64,000 bases of DNA, taken from contig NZ_JAUOEM010000004.1 in assembly GCF_030540875.1 (NCBI RefSeq), forward strand, positions 248,001 to 312,000. Direction: 5' to 3'. The position numbers and the translations under genes were made by a program. Source of the DNA: Flavivirga amylovorans. Its GTDB lineage: Bacteria; Bacteroidota; Bacteroidia; Flavobacteriales; Flavobacteriaceae. Shown here piece by piece: positions 45,259-55,616 of this stretch. Positions within the stretch are counted from its first letter, which is position 1. The number at the start of each line of letters is the position of its first letter. Below the pieces are notes generated by a model that made no database searches, was not told where the DNA came from, and saw only the letters and a list, made by a program, of their open reading frames with translations.

Positions 45259-45720
45259 ATGTTTAAAAATACAGTTACAGAGTTACTAGAAGCAGCGTTA
45301 ATTGAAAGACCGGATTTATTTCTTATAGATTTTTCTATTCAAGGAGATAATCAAATTAAGGTAACAATAGATGGAGATAAAGGCGTTTTAGTTGAAGATT
45401 GTATGTTTGTTAGCAGAGCCATTGAGCATAATCTTGATAGAGAAGAACAAGATTTTTCTTTGGAAGTGATGTCTGCAGGAGCAACATCACCTTTAGTTCA
45501 CAAAAGACAGTATAAAAAGAATTTAAATAGAGTGCTTGATGTAAAGACCGCTTCAGATACGATGGAAGGAACACTTACAGAGGTAACAGATAGTGATATA
45601 AAAATAGAATGGAAAGTTAGAGAGCCTAAACCAATAGGGAAAGGTAAAGTAACTGTAAAGAAACAAGCGAATATCGCTTACGAAAATATTGTAGAAGCAA
45701 AAGTTATGATTAAATTTTAA
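45259..45720 (+). CDS. rimP: Ribosome maturation factor RimP
   Basis: The protein has 153 residues, needed for 30S subunit maturation. The N-terminal alpha/beta domain has LIDFSIQGDNQIKVTIDGDK and VLVEDCMFVSRAIEHNLDRE, and the EVMSAGATSPL stretch corresponds to the family EVSSPG region. The SH3-like C-terminal domain follows. It opens the rimP-nusA-infB operon with a 13-base gap to nusA. Confidence 0.95.
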   Translation: MFKNTVTELLEAALIERPDLFLIDFSIQGDNQIKVTIDGDKGVLVEDCMFVSRAIEHNLDREEQDFSLEVMSAGATSPLVHKRQYKKNLNRVLDVKTASDTMEGTLTEVTDSDIKIEWKVREPKPIGKGKVTVKKQANIAYENIVEAKVMIKF

Positions 45721-45733
45721 TTCAAAAAGAGTT

Positions 45734-46966
45734 ATGGAGAATATCGCGTTAATTGAATCTTTTTCAGAATTCAAAGACGATAAGCTAATTGACAGAGTAA
45801 CGTTAATGGCAATTTTAGAAGATGTATTTAGAAGCGCCTTAAAAAAGAAGTATGGCGATGATGATAATTTTGACATTATTGTAAACCCAGATAAAGGAGA
45901 TTTAGAAATTTGGAGAAATAGAGTTGTAGTTGGAGATGGCGAAGTTGAAGAACCAAATCAAGAAATTTCATTATCAGAAGCTCAAAAAATTGAACCAGAC
46001 TTTGAAGTAGGAGAAGATGTGTCTGAAGAAGTAAAGCTTATCGACTTAGGAAGAAGAGCGATTTTGGCGTTACGTCAAAACCTGATTTCTAAAATTCATG
46101 AGCACGACAATACCATAATTTATAAGCAATTTAAAGATTTAATCGGAGAAATTTATACAGCAGAAGTCCACCATATTCGTCACAGAGCAGTTATTCTATT
46201 AGATGATGAGGGGAACGAAATTGTATTACCAAAAGATAGACAAATACCTTCAGACTTTTTTAGAAAAGGAGATAATGTAAGAGGAGTTATTGATTCGGTA
46301 GAGCTTAAAGGAGCTAAGCCAACCATTATTATGTCTAGAAGTTCTCCGGCATTTTTGGAGAAACTATTTGAACAAGAAATACCTGAAGTATTTGATGGAT
46401 TAATTACTATTAAAAACGTGGTAAGAATTCCAGGAGAAAAAGCAAAAGTGGCAGTAGATTCTTATGATGATAGAATTGATCCTGTTGGAGCTTGTGTAGG
46501 GATGAAAGGTTCAAGAATTCACGGGATTGTTCGCGAATTAGGTAATGAAAATATAGATGTAATTAACTATACGAATAATTTACAGTTATTCATTACAAGA
46601 GCGTTAAGCCCTGCAAGAGTCACTTCAATAAAGTTGAATGAAGAGACTAAAAGAGCTGAGGTTATTTTAAAACCAGAAGAGGTAAGTAAAGCAATTGGTA
46701 GAGGCGGACATAATATTCGCTTGGCTGGTCAATTAACTGGTTATGAAATTGATGTGTTTAGAGAAGGAGCTGAGGAAGATGTGGAATTAAGAGAGTTCTC
46801 TGATGAAATAGAAGGATGGATTATTGATGAGTTTAGTAAAGCTGGATTAGATACTGCTAAAAGTATTTTAGAGCAAGAAGTAAACGATTTAGTAAAAAGA
46901 ACAGACTTAGAAGAAGAAACAATTAATGACGTTATTAGAATTTTAAAAGAAGAATTCGAAGAATAA
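45734..46966 (+). CDS. nusA: Transcription termination/antitermination factor NusA
   Basis: The protein has 410 residues. An N-terminal RNA-polymerase-binding domain (about 1-125) is followed by an S1 domain (about 130-200) and two KH domains (about 205-345, DPVGACVGMKGSRI and AIGRGGHNIRLAGQLTGYEI). The C-terminal acidic repeats of the enterobacterial protein are absent, as usual outside Proteobacteria. It controls pausing and termination, and may act on the hairpin in its own leader. Confidence 0.97.
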   Translation: MENIALIESFSEFKDDKLIDRVTLMAILEDVFRSALKKKYGDDDNFDIIVNPDKGDLEIWRNRVVVGDGEVEEPNQEISLSEAQKIEPDFEVGEDVSEEVKLIDLGRRAILALRQNLISKIHEHDNTIIYKQFKDLIGEIYTAEVHHIRHRAVILLDDEGNEIVLPKDRQIPSDFFRKGDNVRGVIDSVELKGAKPTIIMSRSSPAFLEKLFEQEIPEVFDGLITIKNVVRIPGEKAKVAVDSYDDRIDPVGACVGMKGSRIHGIVRELGNENIDVINYTNNLQLFITRALSPARVTSIKLNEETKRAEVILKPEEVSKAIGRGGHNIRLAGQLTGYEIDVFREGAEEDVELREFSDEIEGWIIDEFSKAGLDTAKSILEQEVNDLVKRTDLEEETINDVIRILKEEFEE

Positions 46967-46995
46967 CATATATTTGAGTATTTTAAAGGCGATTT

Positions 46996-49860
46996 ATGGC
47001 TGAAACAATTAGATTAAATAAAGTATTACGCGAGCTTAACATCTCTCTAGATCGTGCCGTAGAATTTTTAGATTCTAAAGGTATTGAAATAGAGAAACGA
47101 CCTACTACAAAAATTTCAGAAGAAACATATACGGTTCTTTCTAATGAATTTCAAACTGATGCAAGTAAAAAAGTAGCATCTAAAGAAGTCGGTGAAGCTA
47201 AGATAAAAGAGAAAGAAGTATTGCGAGAGCAACGCGAGCGTGAACTTGAAGAGAAGCAAAAAGCGACAGCCAGAAAAGAAGAAATAGTTAAAGCAGCTGC
47301 GGCACTTTCTGGGCCAAAGCAAGTTGGGAAAATCGATTTAGAACCGAAGAAGAAGAAAGTCGAAACTGTTTCTGATAAAGCCGAAAAAACCAAAAAAGTA
47401 GAAGAGGTTGTAAAAGAACCTGTTAAAAAAGAGGTTAAAGTTGAACAACCTATTAAAGAGGAACCTGCTAAAGAGGCTGTAAAAGAAGAAGTGTCAGAAG
47501 AGCCTGTTAAAGAAACAGTTAAAGCAGATAAGCCTGTTGTTAAAGTTACTAAGGTAGAGAAAGAGAAGAAAAAAGTTGAAGAAGATAAGGAAGAAAAACC
47601 TAAGAAGCAGCTTATAGGTGAAGATGGAGAGGTCCTTCCAGATGAAAAGGTAACAACACAGTATAAGAAACTTTCAGGTCCAAAGATAGCTGGTGACAAA
47701 ATTGATTTATCTCAGTTTAATAAGCCAAAGAAAAAGAAAGAAGAAAAGAAACCTGAAGCTAAAGCAGGAGACGCTGGAGCTGCTAATAAGAAGAAGCGTA
47801 GACGTATTAGTAAAGTCGGTGGACCTCAAGCTGGAAATGGCCAAGGAAATAGATCTGGTGGAGCAAGACCAGGAGGAGCTAGAACTGGTGGTGGAAACGA
47901 TAGGTTTAAAGGAAAACCTGGTCAAGGACGTCGCAATATTGTTAAGGAAGAACCTAGTGAAGAAGATGTGAAGAAGCAAGTGCGTGAAACACTTGAAAAA
48001 CTTCAAGGAAAATCTTCAAAAGGTAAAGGAGCAAAATATAGAAGAGATAAAAGAGATCAACATAGAGAACAAACAGAGATTGATCAACAAATAGAAGCAG
48101 CAGAAAGCAAGATTCTTAAAGTTACAGAATTTGTTACAGCAAGTGAAGTCGCTACCATGATGAATGTTGGTGTTACTGAAATTATTTCTGCATGTATGTC
48201 GCTTGGTATGATGGTTACCATGAATCAGCGTTTAGATGCTGAAACACTTTCTATCGTAGCTGAAGAATTTGGGTATAAAGTAGAGTTTATAACAGCAGAT
48301 ATAGAAGAATCTATAGAAGAAGTTGAAGATAAGCCAGAAGATTTAGAACCCCGTGCGCCTATTGTAACAGTTATGGGACACGTAGATCATGGTAAAACAT
48401 CACTTCTAGATTACATTCGTCAAGAAAATGTAATTGCAGGAGAATCGGGTGGAATTACACAACATATCGGAGCTTACGGAGTTGAGTTAGAAAATGGACA
48501 AGAAATTGCATTTCTAGATACACCAGGTCACGAGGCTTTTACAGCGATGCGTGCGCGTGGTGCTCAAGTAACAGATATAGCTATTATTGTAGCAGCTGCC
48601 GATGATGATATTATGCCACAGACAAAGGAAGCTATTTCTCATGCCCAAGCAGCAGGAGTACCTATTGTTTTTGCTATTAATAAAATTGATAAACCAGATG
48701 CAAATCCAGATAAGATCAAAGAAGGGTTAGCACAAATGAACCTTTTAGTTGAAGATTGGGGTGGTAAAATTCAATCACACGATATATCAGCTAAAGTAGG
48801 TACTGGTATTAAAGAATTATTAGAAAAAGTATTGCTTGAAGCTGAATTATTAGAGCTAAAAGCAAATCCAGATAAACCAGCAGTAGGTACAGTAGTTGAG
48901 GCCTTTTTAGACAAAGGTAGAGGCTATGTATCAACTATTTTAGTGCAAGCAGGTACTTTAAGAGTTGGAGATTATGTACTAGCAGGTCAGCATAGTGGTA
49001 AGGTAAAAGCGATGCATGATGAAAGAGGGAATGATGTTGAAGCCGCAGGACCTTCTACACCAGTTTCCATACTTGGTTTAGATGGTGCGCCTCAAGCAGG
49101 TGATAAATTTAATGTATTTGCAGACGAACGTGAAGCAAAACAAATAGCATCAAAAAGAGCGCAATTACAACGTGAACAATCAGTTAGAACACAACGTCAT
49201 ATAACACTTGATGAAATTGGTCGTCGTATAGCACTAGGTGATTTCCAAGAATTGAATATTATCCTTAAAGGAGATGTGGATGGTTCTGTTGAAGCATTAA
49301 CAGATTCTTTCCAGAAATTATCTACAGAAGAGATTCAAGTTAATATCTTACATAAAGGAGTTGGAGCCATTACAGAAAGTGATGTGCTATTAGCTTCTGC
49401 ATCCGATGCAATTATAGTTGGATTTAATGTACGTCCAGTTGGAAATGCAAGAATGATTGCTGATAAAGAAGAAATAGACATCAGAACATATTCTATTATT
49501 TACGATGCTATTAATGATCTTAAAGACGCTATGGAAGGAATGTTATCTCCAGAGCTTAAAGAAGAGATTACTGGAACTGCTGAAATTAGAGAAATATTTA
49601 AAGTATCTAAAGTTGGAACTATCGCAGGTTGTATGGTAACTAATGGAAAAATACTCAGGTCATCAAGTATTCGTTTAATTAGAGATGGTGTTGTAGTCTA
49701 TACAGGTGAATTAGCATCGTTAAAACGATTTAAAGATGATGCTAAAGAAGTAACAAAAGGTTACGACTGTGGTATGCAAGTTAAGAACTATAATGATATT
49801 AAAGAAGGAGATATTATCGAAGCCTTCCACGAAGTAGAAGTTAAGAAGAAATTGAAATAA
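46996..49860 (+). CDS. infB: Translation initiation factor IF-2
   Basis: The protein has 954 residues. The N-terminal third (about 55-360) is a long Lys/Glu/Val-rich, low-complexity region with EEPVKE-like units and a Gly/Arg-rich stretch. The GTPase domain begins near residue 455 with G1 [11 protein letters not shown], then G3 [15 protein letters not shown] and G4 NKIDKP. Domains II, III and C2 follow, with the last binding fMet-tRNA. It ends at a terminator and is the last gene of the operon. Confidence 0.97.
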   Translation: MAETIRLNKVLRELNISLDRAVEFLDSKGIEIEKRPTTKISEETYTVLSNEFQTDASKKVASKEVGEAKIKEKEVLREQRERELEEKQKATARKEEIVKAAAALSGPKQVGKIDLEPKKKKVETVSDKAEKTKKVEEVVKEPVKKEVKVEQPIKEEPAKEAVKEEVSEEPVKETVKADKPVVKVTKVEKEKKKVEEDKEEKPKKQLIGEDGEVLPDEKVTTQYKKLSGPKIAGDKIDLSQFNKPKKKKEEKKPEAKAGDAGAANKKKRRRISKVGGPQAGNGQGNRSGGARPGGARTGGGNDRFKGKPGQGRRNIVKEEPSEEDVKKQVRETLEKLQGKSSKGKGAKYRRDKRDQHREQTEIDQQIEAAESKILKVTEFVTASEVATMMNVGVTEIISACMSLGMMVTMNQRLDAETLSIVAEEFGYKVEFITADIEESIEEVEDKPEDLEPRAPIVTVMGHVDHGKTSLLDYIRQENVIAGESGGITQHIGAYGVELENGQEIAFLDTPGHEAFTAMRARGAQVTDIAIIVAAADDDIMPQTKEAISHAQAAGVPIVFAINKIDKPDANPDKIKEGLAQMNLLVEDWGGKIQSHDISAKVGTGIKELLEKVLLEAELLELKANPDKPAVGTVVEAFLDKGRGYVSTILVQAGTLRVGDYVLAGQHSGKVKAMHDERGNDVEAAGPSTPVSILGLDGAPQAGDKFNVFADEREAKQIASKRAQLQREQSVRTQRHITLDEIGRRIALGDFQELNIILKGDVDGSVEALTDSFQKLSTEEIQVNILHKGVGAITESDVLLASASDAIIVGFNVRPVGNARMIADKEEIDIRTYSIIYDAINDLKDAMEGMLSPELKEEITGTAEIREIFKVSKVGTIAGCMVTNGKILRSSSIRLIRDGVVVYTGELASLKRFKDDAKEVTKGYDCGMQVKNYNDIKEGDIIEAFHEVEVKKKLK

Positions 49861-49883
49861 AATATATAAATAGATAAGTGATT

Positions 49884-49912
49884 AAAGCGATTCAGAAATG
49901 AATCGCTTTTTT
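49884..49912 (+). terminator. Intrinsic terminator of the infB operon
   Basis: Positions 49884-49894 and 49899-49909 form a perfect 11-bp stem (AAAGCGATTCA/TGAATCGCTTT) with loop GAAA, followed by a T run. Confidence 0.92.
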
Positions 49913-49964
49913 ATTGGAGTTAATTTTAATACATTGTTGTCTAAACTTTAACTTAAAAGCTATC

Positions 49965-50444
49965 ATGAAAATCAAGCTCTCAGTTTTAATATTATTTTTT
50001 ATACTAACAATTAATAACACATTACATGCTCAAGAACCCTTTTTAGGAGAAATTAGGATGTTTGCTGGTGACTTTGCACCGAGAGATTGGGCATTCTGCG
50101 ATGGTCAAACATTGCAAATAAGTCAATATAATGCATTATTTTCTTTGCTAGGAACAAATTATGGAGGTGATGGCAGAAGAACATTTAATTTACCGGATCT
50201 TAGAGGACGGGGGCCAGTTCATGCTGGACAAGGCGATAACTTAAATAATATAGAAGTAGGTGATAAAGGAGGGGCAGAATCAAGAGAACTGCGAAAAATG
50301 ACTGTTTTTGAAAAAGCTAAAGGAGAATCTTACGAAACCTATACCGTTAAAAGCAGTAATTCCAAACTCTATACTAGAGCTCCTTATTTAGGAGTTCGTT
50401 TTATAATTGCATTACAAGGTATTTTCCCATCAAGGAGTTATTAA
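49965..50444 (+). CDS. Secreted tail-collar-like (MdpB family) protein
   Basis: ATG 49965 gives 159 residues beginning with a signal peptide (MKIKLSVLILFFILTINNTL); the longer frame starts at a TTG and is not used. The mature part matches phage tail collar/microcystin-dependent-type proteins: FLGEIRMFAGDFAPRDWAFC, DGQTLQISQYNALFSLLGTN, YGGDGRRTFNLPDLRGR. The usual QMPSHxH segment is missing, but the terminal FIIALQGIFPSR is present. A signal peptide on such a protein is unusual; it appears to be a host envelope protein rather than a phage part, since no phage genes are near. Confidence 0.8.
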   Translation: MKIKLSVLILFFILTINNTLHAQEPFLGEIRMFAGDFAPRDWAFCDGQTLQISQYNALFSLLGTNYGGDGRRTFNLPDLRGRGPVHAGQGDNLNNIEVGDKGGAESRELRKMTVFEKAKGESYETYTVKSSNSKLYTRAPYLGVRFIIALQGIFPSRSY

Positions 50445-50839
50445 CGTTTCTTTTTTTTAGGCTTAAATATAAAGGCATGAGGGAATTTCTTCTTTACTTT
50501 TTTAAGCGCTCTGTCCGCTTCTAAACGTGTTCTGAAATTGCCTACCCAAGTTTTAAAATTTGGTGATTCATATTTAATAGTAGGATTCCAATTTGTAAAG
50601 GAATTACGAAATTCTTTTTGAGCCTCTTGAGAGCCGTAGCGATTTCCAGAATAAATCTGTATTTTATATCTGGTAGGATTATCAACATTCTTATTGGTTC
50701 TTTTTTTAAAATCCAATAAAGCAATTATGTTTTTATCTTGGTTTATGGTAATTTTACCTTCTTGAGCAGACAAATAAGTTGAAGAAATTACAAAACAGAA
50801 GATGCTTAAAAAGCTAATTTTTAGATTCAATGGATTCAT
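50441..50839 (-). CDS. SPOR-domain periplasmic protein
   Basis: ATG 50839 is used (the longer frame starts at TTG), giving 132 residues. A signal peptide (about 1-25, ending YLSAQ) is followed by a short linker and one SPOR domain (about 57-125): YKIQIYSGNRYGSQEAQKEF and KTWVGNFRTRLEADRALKKV, ending in a lysine-rich tail. SPOR domains bind denuded peptidoglycan glycans at division sites. It overlaps the convergent tail-collar gene by 4 bases. Confidence 0.88.
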   Translation of the reverse strand: MNPLNLKISFLSIFCFVISSTYLSAQEGKITINQDKNIIALLDFKKRTNKNVDNPTRYKIQIYSGNRYGSQEAQKEFRNSFTNWNPTIKYESPNFKTWVGNFRTRLEADRALKKVKKKFPHAFIFKPKKKKR

Positions 50840-50940
50840 GATTAAAATATTTTTATACAAATGTATACGTTATTAACTTAATTGTGGCTCTTTTTATTAT
50901 TTAGAATGTCTCTAAATTATAAACTAAGACTTATGTAACA

Positions 50941-50971
50941 TTTCTAAAATCGACTTTAAGTATTACTTTTG
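50941..50971 (+). promoter_or_regulatory. Promoter of the act-cox operon
   Basis: TACTTTTG (50964-50971) matches TAnnTTTG. TTTC (50941-50944), one base off TTTG, lies 19 bases upstream. The leader to actA is about 80 bases. Confidence 0.5.
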
Positions 50972-51055
50972 CCTGAGATTTTATAACTGTGTGGTTTTTT
51001 TATTAAAATATGAAAAAAATCATATTAAAGTTTAGAAGTTAATTTAACTAACAAT

Positions 51056-52354
51056 ATGGAAAAGGTGATTCACCGTAAATTAGGGAAAAACATCCTTCAC
51101 TTAGGCTTAATTATTTTATTAGCGTTTACAACCTCTCTTTCGGCCCAGGAAGGAGATCCAGCAAAAGGAAAAGCTTTATTCAATGCCAATTGTGCTGCCT
51201 GTCATCAATTAGATAAGAAAATGACTGGTCCAGCATTACGTCATGTCGAACAACGTTTGTCTGATGACCAAGGTTTAGACAGAGATTGGATTTATGCTTG
51301 GATACGTAATAGTTCAGGTGTTATTAAATCAGGTGACGCTTATGCAAACAAGATTTATAACGAATATGGTGGTGCAGCTATGACAGCTTTTCCGCAATTA
51401 TCTGATGATGATTTAAATAATATTCTTGCATATACTGCTGAAGAAAAAGCGGCTCCAGTTGCAGCTGTAGCGAGTGCAGAATCTGCCACTACTACGTCTA
51501 ACGAGGGAGGTATTTCAAACGAACTTATTTTAGGTGCTTTAGCTATTCTGTTTATACTGTTAGCTGTTGGTCTTTATATAGTAAATAAAACATTACGTCG
51601 TTTTGCTTTAGCACAGAATATTGAATTACCTGAAGCAACTCAAAGAACACCTCTTTGGAAAGCTTTTGTTAAGAATCAATTTTTAATGTTAGTAACAGCT
51701 ATCTTCTTTTTATTAGCCAGTGCATATTTTGCCTTTGGGTATTTCATGCAGATAGGTGTTGATCAAGGATATGAGCCAGTACAGCCGATACATTACTCGC
51801 ATAGAATTCATGCAGGTGATAACGGTATAGATTGTAAATACTGTCACTCTTCTGCAAGAGTAAGTAAAACATCAGGTATTCCATCATTAAACGTATGTAT
51901 GAACTGTCATAAATCTATTTATGAAGTAGCTCCAGAAACTCTAGCTGAAGGAAAAGCAATAGGTGTTGATTATAATGCAGAAATTCAAAAATTATATACA
52001 GCTGCAGGCTGGGATGATGCCGAGCAAAAATATACAGGAAACTCTCAACCAGTAAAATGGGTTCGTATTCATAACCTGCCAGATTTTGTATATTTTAATC
52101 ACTCACAACACGTTTCTGTAGCAGGCGTTGAATGTCAAACATGTCATGGGCCTGTAGAGGAAATGGAAGTCATGTACCAACATGCACCATTAACAATGGG
52201 TTGGTGTATTGAATGTCACAGAACAACAAATGTGAATGTGAAAGACAATGCTTACTATACTAAAATACATGAAGAGTTATCTAAAAAATATGGTGTAGAC
52301 AAGTTAACAGCTGCTCAAATGGGTGGACTGGAATGTGGTAAATGTCACTATTAA
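51056..52354 (+). CDS. actA: Alternative complex III subunit ActA, hexahaem cytochrome c
   Basis: The protein has 432 residues. A signal peptide is followed by a mono-haem cytochrome domain (CAACH at 46-50), a membrane helix (about 157-176), a second helix (about 207-230) and a pentahaem domain with CxxCH at 260, 281, 360, 384 and 427. ActA normally carries the five-haem part; the extra mono-haem domain at the front is a fusion known in Bacteroidota. It carries electrons from ActB to the periplasmic acceptor. An 8-bp intercistronic hairpin (52366-52385) precedes actB. Confidence 0.93.
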   Translation: MEKVIHRKLGKNILHLGLIILLAFTTSLSAQEGDPAKGKALFNANCAACHQLDKKMTGPALRHVEQRLSDDQGLDRDWIYAWIRNSSGVIKSGDAYANKIYNEYGGAAMTAFPQLSDDDLNNILAYTAEEKAAPVAAVASAESATTTSNEGGISNELILGALAILFILLAVGLYIVNKTLRRFALAQNIELPEATQRTPLWKAFVKNQFLMLVTAIFFLLASAYFAFGYFMQIGVDQGYEPVQPIHYSHRIHAGDNGIDCKYCHSSARVSKTSGIPSLNVCMNCHKSIYEVAPETLAEGKAIGVDYNAEIQKLYTAAGWDDAEQKYTGNSQPVKWVRIHNLPDFVYFNHSQHVSVAGVECQTCHGPVEEMEVMYQHAPLTMGWCIECHRTTNVNVKDNAYYTKIHEELSKKYGVDKLTAAQMGGLECGKCHY

Positions 52355-52468
52355 TATTGTTTTTCTTTTCCGCGAAGGCGGAAAACTTTAAATAGAATTA
52401 AAATTTTGTTTTTCGTTAAAAAAGGAAAACTTTAAAATAAATAATAAGAAGTAATTCAATTATATAAT

Positions 52469-55400
52469 ATGTCATCAAACAAGAAATACTGGAAAAGTGT
52501 TGAAGAGCTAAACGAGAATAGCTCTATTGTTGAGACGCTAAAACAAAACGAGTTTGTAGAAGAAATTCCTACTGATGAATTTTTAGGTGATAAAGAGACA
52601 TTAGAAGAAACATCTACAACGCGTCGCGATTTCTTAAAATATGTAGGTTTTAGTACAGCGGCTGCGTCGTTAGCGGCTTGTGAAGGTCCTGTTAAAAAAT
52701 CTATTCCTTATGTTGTGCAACCAACGGAAATTATTCCTGGTGTTGCTAACTATTATGCAACGACTATTGCAGATGGATTTGATTTTGCTAGTGTTTTAGT
52801 AAAAACCAGAGAAGGTCGTCCAATTAAGATTGAAAACAATACTTTAGCAGCTACTAATGGTAGTGCAAATGCTAGGGTGAATGCTTCAGTTTTAGGCTTG
52901 TATGACAGTTTAAGAATACAAGGCCCTAGAAAAGGTGAAGCATCTATTTCTTGGGATACTTTTAACTCTGAAACAACTGAAAAACTGGAAAATATTGCTG
53001 CTGCAAATAAAGATATTGTGTTATTAACACAAACATTTGCAAGCCCATCTACCAGCAAGTTGATTTCAGAATTTAAAGAAAAATACGGTAATGTTCGTCA
53101 TGTAGCTTATGATGCTGTTTCAGAATCTGCAGCACTAGATGCTTACCAAGCAAAATATGGAGAACGCGGATTAGCAAATTACGATTTCTCTAAAGCCCTG
53201 ACTATTGTGTCTGTTGGTGCTGATTTCTTAGGGGATTGGCAAGGAGGTGGTTTTGATTCAGGATACTCTAAAAATAGAGTGCCAGATCATGGTAAAATGT
53301 CACGTCACGTACAGTTTGAATCTAACATGTCTCTAACTGGTGCTAACGCAGATAAACGTGTGCCATTAACACCAACACAACAAAAATTAGCCTTAGCTAA
53401 ATTATATAGTTTAGTTGTAAAGAAAAATGTTACTGTAAACGGACTTCCAGAAAAAGTAGAGGTAGCTATAAAAAAAGCAGCTTCACAGCTTCTAAAAGCA
53501 GGAAGTAATGGTGTTGTCGTTACAGGAATTCAAGATGTAAACGCACAAACAGTTGCTCTAGAAATAAATGAAGCTTTATCAAGTAAAGCATTCGACCCTA
53601 ATACACCTATCAAAACTAGACAAGGTAGTGATAAAGCTGTTGCTGGTTTAATTGCTGATATGAAAGCAGGTAAGGTTGGAGCTATCATCATGAGTGGTGT
53701 AAATCCGATGTATACACTTTCTAATGCTTCAGAGTTTGAAGAAGGCCTAAAGAAAACAAGGTTGTCTATAGCGTTTTCGATGAAGGTTGATGAAACATCT
53801 TCTAAAGCTCAATACATAGCAGCAGCACCTCATTATTTAGAATCGTGGGGAGATGTAGAGTTTAAAAAAGGACATTACGCGTTAACACAACCAACGATTC
53901 GTCCTTTATTCGATACAAAACAATTTCAAGACGTTTTATTAAAATGGACAGGAAATAATGTTTCTTACAATGATTACATTAAAGACGCTTGGGGGACAGA
54001 CATTTTAGGAGGAAGTTCTTTCAACAAAGCATTACATGATGGTGTATATGTAGGTGCTATAGCGACTGAAACAGTTGAAACAACAGAAGAAACTTCAGCA
54101 GATAATAGTACTGAAGAATCTACTGAAACAACACCTTTAGGAAATGCAGCTAGAGATTTAGCAGCCTCTGCTAAAAGCAAAGGATTAGAATTAACATTAT
54201 ATACCAAAGTAGGTATGGGAGATGGGCAACAAGCCAATAACCCATGGTTACAAGAATTTCCAGATCCAATTACGAGAGTATCTTGGGATAACTACTTAAC
54301 AATTTCAAAAGCGGATGCTGATGAAAAAGGGTTAGTGAATAAGCACGTTGCAAACGGCGCATTGAATGGTAGTTATGCTAATGTTACGGTTAACGGAGTA
54401 ACAATTACTGCTCCAGTAATGATTCAACCAGGACAAGCAAAAGGTTCTGTTGGATTAGCACTTGGTTATGGAAAAACGTTAGGTTTAAAAACAGAGATGC
54501 AAACAGGTGTTAATGCCTATGAATTATACCAAGGTTTCAATACGGTACAAACCGTTACTATTGAACCTGCTGCTGGAGAGCATGAATTTGCTTCAGTGCA
54601 ATTACATAATACCCTAATGGGGCGTGGAGATATCATTAAAGAAACAACTTTAGAGATCTTCAATACAAAAGATAAAAAACATTGGAACGCAGTTCCTACA
54701 GTGTCTTTAAACCACGAACCTGTTCCAGTAACATCACCAGAGGTTGATTTATGGGATGAATTTGATCGCTCCATCGGACATCATTTCAACTTATCAATCG
54801 ATTTAAATGCATGTACAGGATGTGGGGCTTGTGTTATAGCATGTCATGCAGAAAATAATGTACCAGTAGTTGGTAAGACAGAAGTACGTCGTAGTCGCGA
54901 TATGCACTGGTTACGTATTGATAGATATTATTCATCTGAAGAATCATTTGAAGGTGATAATACTAAGAAAGACGACATATCTGGATTAGGAAGTTCATTA
55001 AGTGAATTTGGTGAAATGGAGAATGCATCTGAGAATCCTCAAGTAGCATTCCAACCAGTCATGTGCCAACATTGTAACCATGCACCTTGTGAAACAGTAT
55101 GTCCTGTAGCGGCAACATCACACGGTCGTCAAGGTCAAAACCATATGGCATATAACCGCTGTGTAGGTACTAGATACTGTGCAAACAACTGTCCTTATAA
55201 AGTACGTCGTTTCAACTGGTTCTTATACAATGGAAATGATGAGTTCGATTATCATATGAATGATGATTTAGGGCGTATGGTATTAAACCCAGATGTGGTT
55301 GTACGTTCACGTGGTGTGATGGAAAAATGTTCTATGTGTATTCAAATGACACAGAAAACGATTCTTGATGCAAAACGTGACGGAAGAAAAGTTGGAAAAG

Positions 55401-55588
55401 ATGAATTCCAAACAGCTTGTTCTGCAGCTTGTAGTAGCGGAGCTATGGCATTTGGAGACATTAATGACAAAGAAAGTAAAGTTGCAAAACTTTTAGAAGA
55501 TAACCGTATGTATCACTTGTTAGAACATGTAGGCACAAAACCTAATGTACAGTATCAAACAAAAGTGAGAAATACAACTGAAGCATAA
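52469..55588 (+). CDS. actB: Alternative complex III subunit ActB, iron-sulphur/molybdopterin-like
   Basis: The protein has 1039 residues. An N-terminal Tat-type signal (TTRRDFLKYVGFSTAAASLA) ends at a lipid-type AAC. A molybdopterin-oxidoreductase-like domain (about 80-730), probably without cofactor as in other ActB proteins, is followed by a ferredoxin-like domain with four cysteine clusters: CTGCGACVIAC, CQHCNHAPCETVC, CVGTRYCANNC and CSMCIQ with later CSAAC. It passes quinol electrons to the haems of ActA. A Thr/Glu-rich insertion (about 533-553) is unusual but looks like a surface loop. Confidence 0.95.
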   Translation: MSSNKKYWKSVEELNENSSIVETLKQNEFVEEIPTDEFLGDKETLEETSTTRRDFLKYVGFSTAAASLAACEGPVKKSIPYVVQPTEIIPGVANYYATTIADGFDFASVLVKTREGRPIKIENNTLAATNGSANARVNASVLGLYDSLRIQGPRKGEASISWDTFNSETTEKLENIAAANKDIVLLTQTFASPSTSKLISEFKEKYGNVRHVAYDAVSESAALDAYQAKYGERGLANYDFSKALTIVSVGADFLGDWQGGGFDSGYSKNRVPDHGKMSRHVQFESNMSLTGANADKRVPLTPTQQKLALAKLYSLVVKKNVTVNGLPEKVEVAIKKAASQLLKAGSNGVVVTGIQDVNAQTVALEINEALSSKAFDPNTPIKTRQGSDKAVAGLIADMKAGKVGAIIMSGVNPMYTLSNASEFEEGLKKTRLSIAFSMKVDETSSKAQYIAAAPHYLESWGDVEFKKGHYALTQPTIRPLFDTKQFQDVLLKWTGNNVSYNDYIKDAWGTDILGGSSFNKALHDGVYVGAIATETVETTEETSADNSTEESTETTPLGNAARDLAASAKSKGLELTLYTKVGMGDGQQANNPWLQEFPDPITRVSWDNYLTISKADADEKGLVNKHVANGALNGSYANVTVNGVTITAPVMIQPGQAKGSVGLALGYGKTLGLKTEMQTGVNAYELYQGFNTVQTVTIEPAAGEHEFASVQLHNTLMGRGDIIKETTLEIFNTKDKKHWNAVPTVSLNHEPVPVTSPEVDLWDEFDRSIGHHFNLSIDLNACTGCGACVIACHAENNVPVVGKTEVRRSRDMHWLRIDRYYSSEESFEGDNTKKDDISGLGSSLSEFGEMENASENPQVAFQPVMCQHCNHAPCETVCPVAATSHGRQGQNHMAYNRCVGTRYCANNCPYKVRRFNWFLYNGNDEFDYHMNDDLGRMVLNPDVVVRSRGVMEKCSMCIQMTQKTILDAKRDGRKVGKDEFQTACSAACSSGAMAFGDINDKESKVAKLLEDNRMYHLLEHVGTKPNVQYQTKVRNTTEA

Positions 55589-55616
55589 ATCTAATTAAAG
55601 AATCAATTATATAATT

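Noticed and set aside
47151-47699. Long antisense frame inside infB (Ser/Phe-rich)
   Set aside because: It is the mirror of the Lys/Glu-rich codons of IF-2. The composition is abnormal and there is no independent start signal.
49914-49964. Upstream TTG start for the tail-collar-like gene
   Set aside because: The T-rich stretch is the tail of the infB terminator, and ATG 49965 gives a clean signal peptide.
49965-50444. Prophage or tailocin remnant
   Set aside because: A single gene with a secretion signal, flanked by housekeeping and SPOR genes. No other phage genes are present.
52366-52385. Terminator between actA and actB
   Set aside because: The 8-bp stem has no T run after it, and the genes belong to one complex. 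It is more likely a processing or stability hairpin.
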